Shown here: in pieces, positions 57,705 through 64,000 of the stretch | Position numbering within the stretch: position 1 is the stretch's first letter | Layout: every line of letters begins with the position of its first letter | Source of the DNA: Hymenopellis radicata | Taxonomy: Eukaryota > Basidiomycota > Agaricomycetes > Agaricales > Physalacriaceae | DNA: 64,000 nt | NCBI GenBank assembly: GCA_015501595.1 | Contig: JADNRX010000027.1 | Span: 1 to 64,000 of the forward strand | Direction of reading: 5' to 3' | Made by a program: the position numbers and the translations under genes | The notes under the pieces: model-generated | Told to the model about the DNA's origin: nothing | Seen by the model: the letters and a program-made list of their open reading frames with translations, nothing else | Databases searched by the model: none

Positions 57705-57948
57705 GGCGGAGACGATCTGTCTGTCGTCTGCCAAATGAATGACACGGAAGCAAAATGCGGATGCGGAAATGGAAGAGAACGGAAAAATGACGAGCACGTG
57801 ATGAGCGGAGATTAAAATCCAGAACGCGAAATAATCTCTTGCTCAAGACCACCATGGTCGGGATTTTGTCGCTCGCTGTCCGCAACCCCGTAGCGCTACT
57901 TGCAGGCCGTCGGCACGCTTCACTACTGCAGGTTTACCTCTTCCTGGG
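57705..57948 (+). repeat. Direct repeat, unit 1
   Basis: About 240 bases, from GGCGGAGACGATCTG to CTCTTCCTG, recur at 62229-62470 in the same orientation with about 80-85% identity judged by eye. The unit includes the conserved ACCACCATGGTCGGGATTTT. It may be a solo mobile-element end or a duplicated 5' gene end. Confidence 0.85.
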
Positions 57949-58435
57949 TGCATATCCCGTTAACCCGTTCTCGCGTGTCCGACATGTCGTATACGAGGAC
58001 TCAGTTACTGTGAAATCTCCGAGTTCCTGTACTAATAGAGCAGGTCTGATGCAGGTTGTGATTGCAGTCGCAGTGGGCAGCGGCCTCGCGATGCGAGCTG
58101 CTCAGTGCTCGAGTGCGGCCAGCTTACAGAAGGATAGGGCCACACTTCGGATGGAAGCTTACTCATCGGGAACCAGTAGGGGCTATACCTGTACCTACGA
58201 GCCGAGCCCGTCGGATAACTTCCTCCTTCGTGACGTCGATCTGGATCTTGCATCGTTCGGCTTCATGGTTGAATTCGAACACGATGACGGCGAACTTGTG
58301 CTGGTACGTTACTTTTGTATCCCTGTTTTCTTGGACTCACAGCTTCTAGGGATAGATCACGACACACGGCAGCAATTTGCAGTAGCGCTGCTGCCGCTGC
58401 GCTCGCGTGCTGAGCGACACATTGTTGCGATATAG
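57854..58435 (+). CDS. Hypothetical ORF, weak
   Basis: A single open frame from the ATG at 57854 (MVGILSLAVRNPVALLAGRR) to 58435. It starts within the direct repeat but is not conserved past the repeat in unit 2, where a stop follows soon. Its middle part (FLLRDVDLDLASFGFMVEFE, DDGELVLVRYF) is protein-like. No family is recognised and it may be random. Confidence 0.25.
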   Translation: MVGILSLAVRNPVALLAGRRHASLLQVYLFLGAYPVNPFSRVRHVVYEDSVTVKSPSSCTNRAGLMQVVIAVAVGSGLAMRAAQCSSAASLQKDRATLRMEAYSSGTSRGYTCTYEPSPSDNFLLRDVDLDLASFGFMVEFEHDDGELVLVRYFCIPVFLDSQLLGIDHDTRQQFAVALLPLRSRAERHIVAI

Positions 58436-58891
58436 ACGACTAGCACAAATATGACGCCGAGTCAACGACTGGGAGGGCATCATGGTGGACGCTGCTATGC
58501 TCAAGTTCGGTCTCGAATACACTTCTGGATGTCGTCTCTGTCGATATGACAAACGCGGAACACAGAATGGAGATTCAATGACGAGGGGTGTCAGGTTTGT
58601 CCCTTCAATCCTTCTCGATCCTCTTTGATGTTGATTAAGTTGTAGCTCATATTCGTGGCGACGATGTCGCCATCTCGTTTCTCTGCCTCTCGTGGATCGG
58701 GAATTATGTTTCCGTGCTGTTTCGAGGGGAGGTATCTGTTGAGGCGGTAGAAGGTCTGACAAGTCGAAACCCGGTATAAGTAGTGTCATTAGGAGAATCT
58801 TTAGAGTTGAAATATGATCTGATTTACGCGACGTTCTCAAGCAGGGCATGAGACAAGGGACAGCACTAATATTTAGAATGTGAAGGCCCAA

Positions 58892-58907
58892 CCCCCCCCC
58901 CCCCCCC
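58892..58907 (+). repeat. Homopolymer of 16 C
   Basis: An uninterrupted C run. Such runs are unstable and are often miscounted in assemblies. Confidence 0.95.
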
Positions 58908-59181
58908 GGTACCTCATGGACTCGAAAATGCATAGAATATTCTGGGAAACGAGTGTGGGAGTAAGTACTCGAATAAATAAATCTAGGTAAGCAATGAAGT
59001 ATTTGGAGAATAAAGGAGAGAACTTTGGTTGCTAGAACCGCGCGCGCCAGCGCATACACCACTACGACCCGCTCTTCTTCAACCAGCCATCTCGACCATC
59101 TCAAACCCTCCAGCAGAGCCGGACGCCAGCACGGGCCGGCTTCAGCGCGACCTTCGTCTCCATCCTGCTCACGTGGCTCTT

Positions 59182-60397
59182 CTACAATCTCTTGCGCCTG
59201 CCCCTCCAGATCGATGTCCGCTGTGGCATGTCCGGTGCTCGCGGACGTCGTTTGCGTACTGTGGTTCGGCCCACCGGCAAATTGCAGAGATTCCGTGGAT
59301 GAGAGCACATCGCTCCCCATGTGCGGGAGGGATGGGCGTGTCCATGAGTCGTTGGGACGCGATTGACCGGCCATGACACGGCGATGATGAGGGTGGGTGC
59401 AATGCCCTGGATGGCAAGTCAGTATGGTGAATGACTATGGATAAACACTTACGGTCGTGCTGTACGATATCATCACAAGGTAGGGGAGGCAGTCGCGATT
59501 GCTGTGCCAGTGTCATAAAACTGGTATGCATATGAAATAAGGAGAGCTATGTAGATGATGGCATACATAGCAGCCGATTCAACAAGAATCTCAATGATGC
59601 CGCGGTAGGTCTTGAGGCTGGCACCGAGACCGCTAATACGCACAATGCGAAAGAGGATGAGGATGGTGCATACACTATTTGTTGCCACGGTCATTGAGTA
59701 ATAGACCAGCGACCAGTTCACTCGGCTGGCATTAGCGAAGTTGACATCTTCAAGAAAGAAGACGATGGCCATACAGGCACTGACTAACACAAAATATCAG
59801 AAGGACAAGTTTGTTTGGGGATAGGACTCACGTGTCTCAGTGATCACACAAAGGCTGGGTATGGCAATAACTTTTAAATTTCCGCCATACAGCACCCAGC
59901 AGCGCCAAACCTAATTGAAGCCATCAGTGGTTCAGGATTACTTGAGCACTAGTGAATGTACACACCAGGATCAGGTCTGCAATGAAGACACTAAGGCATC
60001 GAAGTACGTCTGTAGCAATTGTAAACGCTGTATCACCAGTACCAAACGCAAAGTTGAACTCCGTCTCCAATGATGTCCCGTGGGCAATGAAGAGATGGTC
60101 AACATATTTCCAGTCCAAAGCCAAGATGACAGTATTGGCAAACCATAGGAAGGTGATGATGCCGGTGAGGGTCATCCGTTTCCGAGTCGACTGTGTGCTC
60201 TCGACTAGATAAGATGGTGATATAAAAAGAGGAAATTGTCCGAAAGGGCACCTACTTATATAATATAAGGTGATGAAGAGGATGCTGGTGTGAATGCCGT
60301 GGCAGAAGGCCAGGAGAATTGTTGGATGTAACTCTGTGGACATGAGAGACTGAACATCGGCCACGGTGAACCCATAGTCCTCCCAAGGTGGCGACAT
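59182..60397 (-). CDS. Multi-pass membrane protein, 7TM-like, frameshifted C-terminal tail
   Basis: The start at 60397 gives MSPPWEDYGFTVADVQSLMS. Helices include LLAFCHGIHTSILFITLYYI, IITFLWFANTVILALDW, LRCLSVFIADLIL and VWRCWVLYGGNLKVIAIPSL. Then come TVATNSVCTILILFRIVRI and IEILVESAAMYAIIYIALL. The last exon starts GIAPTLIIA and then falls out of frame. One extra base near 59383 would give the expected RVMAGQSRPNDSWTR and a long tail. As it stands the protein ends in an unrelated basic stretch at 59182. Same family as the gene at 42697. Confidence 0.72.
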
Positions 60398-63300
60398 GAT
60401 GGTTTTTGGTTTGCTGACTGGTGCGGCCGTCTGCACCTTTATATACACTACGACGAAGCCATGCAAGTAGACGAGGACGAAGGGTTGGCTGATCCTGTGC
60501 TGATCTGAGTGAAGCGACGATAAATTACAAGATTCATACAGTCGTATTCATCTTCCGGCGCAATAAATCATAACTTCACCGAAGCCAATGCGAAAGCGTA
60601 CCTAGGATGCGTGTTCTCATCCTGATGTAACGGAGAACAAGAAAGACGGCGAAAAGTAGAGAGCGGTGGATGGCGTACTCGCTGGGCATCAGTGACGACC
60701 ATCTGGATCTGCGGGATGTTCACTGATATGATTCGGGAAGACGATCGCGACGAGGGCCTAACGCACCTCATGTCCTATGTTGCATGAGAATTCTCAGTGT
60801 ATACCACGGCGAAGACGGACCTGTGCAACTTGTCGCAAATGTTGTCGGGTGGTAAGACGATGCACATCGCGACCTAACGGGAGAAGACGCAGTCAAAATA
60901 GACGAGCCCTTGGAGGTGAGGACGAGATGATGCCAGAAATGTCGCTCAACGTACATGATCTTTCCTCGGAGAGTGGACAGCGACTATGGCGGCCTGTGAC
61001 TTTCCTCCACAACTAAAAGGTTTGCTAGTCCGCATGTCGTATTTGCTATGATGGTCATTGACAGAAAGTAAACCCGGCCCGGTCGTCGATCTCTGGACTT
61101 ACCATCCTGTTATGCGTGTAGAGACGCATATGTCTCCACAGTCTCAGCGGTGACTCCGAGTCTCAGTGTTCAGAATCGGACTTGACGCGTTCAGAATCGG
61201 ACTTGAAGCTTGACGACTCGACGCACGCATCGAGAAAGTGTGACTGCTGATTGATTGCGCTAAATGCCCGAGATTAAATATCTTCGCGACAACGACTTGC
61301 ATGCTTCATAGATTGCAGAGGGTGGGTAAGAAAATCGGTGTATTTAAGAAAGTCAAACAACGTAGTGGGTAGGACGTGATGGGCTCCGCCGAGGCGTTCC
61401 CTGGATGGACGTCTGCCGCACTGGCCGAGAAATAAGAAGCACAGCCGGCGAGGCCAAGAGACGCTGGTAAGCCCACAAGGCCCCGCCTCTCCGTTCCTCG
61501 ATCAATCGAATGCGGCGAATGAGCTGGCAGATGTTGATTGAAGATCTGTTAAACGCTCAGTAAGCGACGTCAAAGATCAAGGTGAAATACGCACCTTTCT
61601 CATAACAAAGAGCCGAACCAGCGAGGCCATCCCATGGCAGCGGTAGGACATTATAATCCTGTGTGTGTGAAAGCGAACCTCTTCAAGTCATCCGCCCAAG
61701 TCATTTGTTGCGTGTCGGGAAGGCGGGGCCTCTAGTCGTCTGCTATCCATACTCCTAGCGCAATTGAAGTGGAACATCAATCTGAGATATCTAATCCAAG
61801 GGTGGGGAAGATCAGGTGGAAAGGAACCTTTTTGCGTTGGAAGAAAACCTGTCCGGCGAGGACAACACACGCCGTTGTCCATCAGTGTTCTGGCTCCATG
61901 GCGACGACAGAGTACTCCAGACGCGATTGTGAAGGAGCCGCGAACATTGTGAAGCTAACAAGTTCAATTTCCAGGCAGCGTCAGGTCGCCATCTAAATTG
62001 ACCACGTACCCAGTCTTTCTCGGGGGTCGTTCGCATTCTACGGCACCGCCATCATCTACGGCATCCAGGCGGCCATCGTGCAGTGCTGTTTGCCGCCGCC
62101 GTCGTCTTGGTACAGGAGCTCAGCCTGTTTGAAAGGCAATCCATGCGGGTCTTTCGAGATTGCTGAGTAGCAGGACGCGCTATAGGTACCATCAATGCGT
62201 CGAAAGCAGCGGAGAGCTCTTCAACGTTGGCGGAGACGATCTGGCTGTAGTTTGCCAAATGAATGGCACGGAAGCAAAATGCGGATGGGCGGACGCCGGA
62301 AAAATGACGGGCACGTGATGAGCGGAAATCAAACACGAAAATAATATTAATCCTCTTGCTCACGACCACCATGGTCGGGATTTTGTCGCTCGCTGTCCGC
62401 AACCCCGCAGCGCTACTTGCAGGCCGTCGGCACGCTTTACTGTAGGGGTTTATGTTACCTCTTCCTGCGCGCCGTCATCTACCGTCACCAAAGGTGTACT
62501 ACCGGTCGCATACGAAGACTGACTCTGTCTCTCGGTCGTCTTTCAACACGAGTTGACACTGCGGTGCTGTGCTTGCACCGTCCGAGTCGGCCCCCGTCAC
62601 ATCACTCTCAGTTCCGCCTACTCAAACATGTAAATATTCCCCTCTTTACCCTCTTTTGAACTTTTCCACCATGATGCTATATCTCTATATTTGCTACTTC
62701 AGAGGACGCCGTCCGATGAGACAACTCTTCCACCAAGATCTCTGAGCTTCATATGATGGTTCTTGAATTTGATTATCATGATTTGTCTAGGTTACCGGCT
62801 CTGTTCGATACGCGAGTTCGAATTACGCTCCTTCTTTGACATTATGTTATGCCTCCTCCGGTGAACAATGTTATATTTTGGAGGGATGTGCCACCAATCC
62901 ATTCCTCCCGTGTCGTTCATCATTGCGCAACATCATCAGCATGATGACATGTCAGCGTCTCAATCCCGCGAAATTGAGGAATCTTCTTGCCTTCTTTCGT
63001 TCAGCACTGCACTGATCGCCTTTCCGCCTCGATTCCAGCAGTCACTAGTCACGTCCAACCATGAACTATCTTCATGAGAGTGAAACCTCCTCCTACGCCC
63101 GACGCTCTATTTTAGCCACAGCGGGTGTTTTTGAACCCGCGTTCAAATTGTACGGGCAGGAGCTTGGTAATGCGGACACAAACGGTGAGCAGGTTCCAGT
63201 TCGTCTGAGACGCTCATTCTCACAGGGAGCCTCTCAACCTCCGATCAGGTATTACCTTGAATGATAATTGGTTACTCTCATCGTCGCGATCTATCCATCG

Positions 63301-63688
63301 CCGACATGCGCGCCCCTCGGGCAAGAACTATAGTAATCGTTAATTCGTTCCGCCGTTTCTTTCCCACCGGAACCCAGACCCCTAACGCCTTCGTTTCCCA
63401 TCGTACCCTGGTGCCGCCATGAGGCCACCTGATTCACCGGCTCATACCAGTACCCTACACCAATCGGCAGACAGCTGTATTTCCGCACATGCTGTTATTT
63501 GGAGAAACGTTCGTTCGCGTCGGACGCGCTATTGTCGTTACGGTTCTTCAATGAAAATAAGGGGTGCTTGTGACCGAACGGCTGCGTTGGATTCGGGTTA
63601 GCTCTTCGGCCTGCTTGTCATTTTCCCACATGATCAGCACCGACGAGTACAAAACCTGTCGATTGAAATCTATGGACTGCAATCGAAC
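60398..63688. other. Gene-poor 3.3-kb region
   Basis: No supportable gene was found. It contains a 20-base tandem repeat (CAGAATCGGACTTGA units at about 61168-61206), the second direct-repeat unit at 62229-62470, and many short ORFs on both strands without recognisable similarity. Confidence 0.5.
62229..62470 (+). repeat. Direct repeat, unit 2
   Basis: The counterpart of 57705-57948. It shares GCCAAATGAATG.CACGG, GCACGTGATGAGCGG and the ACCACCATGGTCGGG block, with small indels between. Confidence 0.85.
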
Positions 63689-64000
63689 ATGAACGCCTTG
63701 TCTGTACTCGTCGACCAACTATCACTGTCGACCTGCTTATCCTATTCGGCACTCTTCTTGGTGCTTTTACATTTGATACCCTACCTCTTCGACCGGTACA
63801 AGCTACGTGCTTTTCCCAGGACCTCTTGGCGCAAGGTTCTCAGATGCCTGGTTGGGCGTGGTGTCTTTCCACGGACATCGCTCGGAAGTCGTTCATCAAC
63901 TACATCTGAAGAACGGTATGTCTCTTCCATTCCCTGCCATCCTCCACCAAGACTAACCACTTCTAGGTCCCTTCGTCCGACTTGCTCCCAACCACATTTC
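63689..64000 (+). CDS. Cytochrome P450, 5' end (runs off the window), apparent frameshift
   Basis: The start at 63689 gives MNALSVLVDQLSLSTCLSYS and a membrane anchor (ALFLVLLHLIPYLFDRYKLR). The expected hinge PGPLGARFSDAWLGVVSFHG is present but one base out of frame: an extra A at 63820. HRSEVVHQLHLKNG follows. An intron at 63916-63966 joins it in phase to GPFVRLAPNHI, the typical start of benzoate-4-monooxygenase-like P450s. Either a sequencing error or a young pseudogene. It may belong to another metabolic cluster to the right. Confidence 0.8.
   Translation, partial: MNALSVLVDQLSLSTCLSYSALFLVLLHLIPYLFDRYKLRAFPRTSWRKVLRCLVGRGVFPRTSLGSRSSTTSEERYVSSIPCHPPPRLTTSRSLRPTCSQPHF

Noticed and set aside
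1..64000. CRISPR arrays, rRNA or tRNA genes
   Set aside because: No regularly spaced repeats and no convincing A-box/B-box pairs or rRNA-like sequence were seen by eye; tRNA absence is not proven.

Overview
The window is nuclear DNA from a basidiomycete fungus, most likely a mushroom-forming Agaricomycete. The evidence is short GT-AG introns of roughly 45-60 bases in nearly every gene, dense gene packing on both strands, and typical Agaricomycete families: a FunK1 kinase, local F-box expansion, a GH55 glucanase, a fungal sesquiterpene synthase, UstYa oxidases and poorly characterised membrane proteins. All gene models below were spliced by eye, so exon edges are approximate unless exact bases are given.

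Layout. 1-432: 3' end of acetolactate synthase (ILV2). 1.2-3.1 kb: decayed F-box-like gene A carrying a small TA-flanked MITE. 4.1-7.3 kb: GH55 exo-beta-1,3-glucanase. 8.1-10.4 kb: Trf4-type poly(A) polymerase. 11.2-14.8 kb: a small secreted protein, a truncated metallo-beta-lactamase gene, and F-box copy B, which is an inverted duplicate of copy A. 15.1-20.4 kb: FunK1 kinase and a coiled-coil protein. 21.0-24.9 kb: two head-to-head RNase H-like genes, one with canonical motifs and one with apparently lost catalytic aspartates. 25.2-31.4 kb: a compact terpenoid cluster (P450, sesquiterpene synthase, MFS transporter). 32-37 kb: two hypothetical genes and an intact F-box gene.

38.0-39.8 kb holds a cassette of a 52-residue secreted peptide gene and two UstYa-family genes. 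The same cassette recurs inverted and decayed at 54.3-57.3 kb, where a 1.5-kb transposon sits exactly in the start codon of one UstYa copy. UstYa proteins next to a short secreted precursor are the hallmark of fungal dikaritin-type RiPP pathways, so this is the best candidate here for an undescribed biosynthetic system.

40-52 kb holds a crystallin-like secreted protein, membrane proteins, a 2-oxoglutarate/Fe(II) dioxygenase, a membrane-anchored histidine acid phosphatase and an atypical kinase-like protein. 52.4-53.5 kb is an element with about 146-bp terminal inverted repeats. 57-64 kb is gene-poor and repeat-containing, with a frameshifted membrane-protein gene and, at the right edge, the 5' end of a second P450.

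A recurring theme is local inverted duplication followed by decay or transposon insertion. Because the paralogous copies preserve the empty sites, two insertions can be placed to the base.
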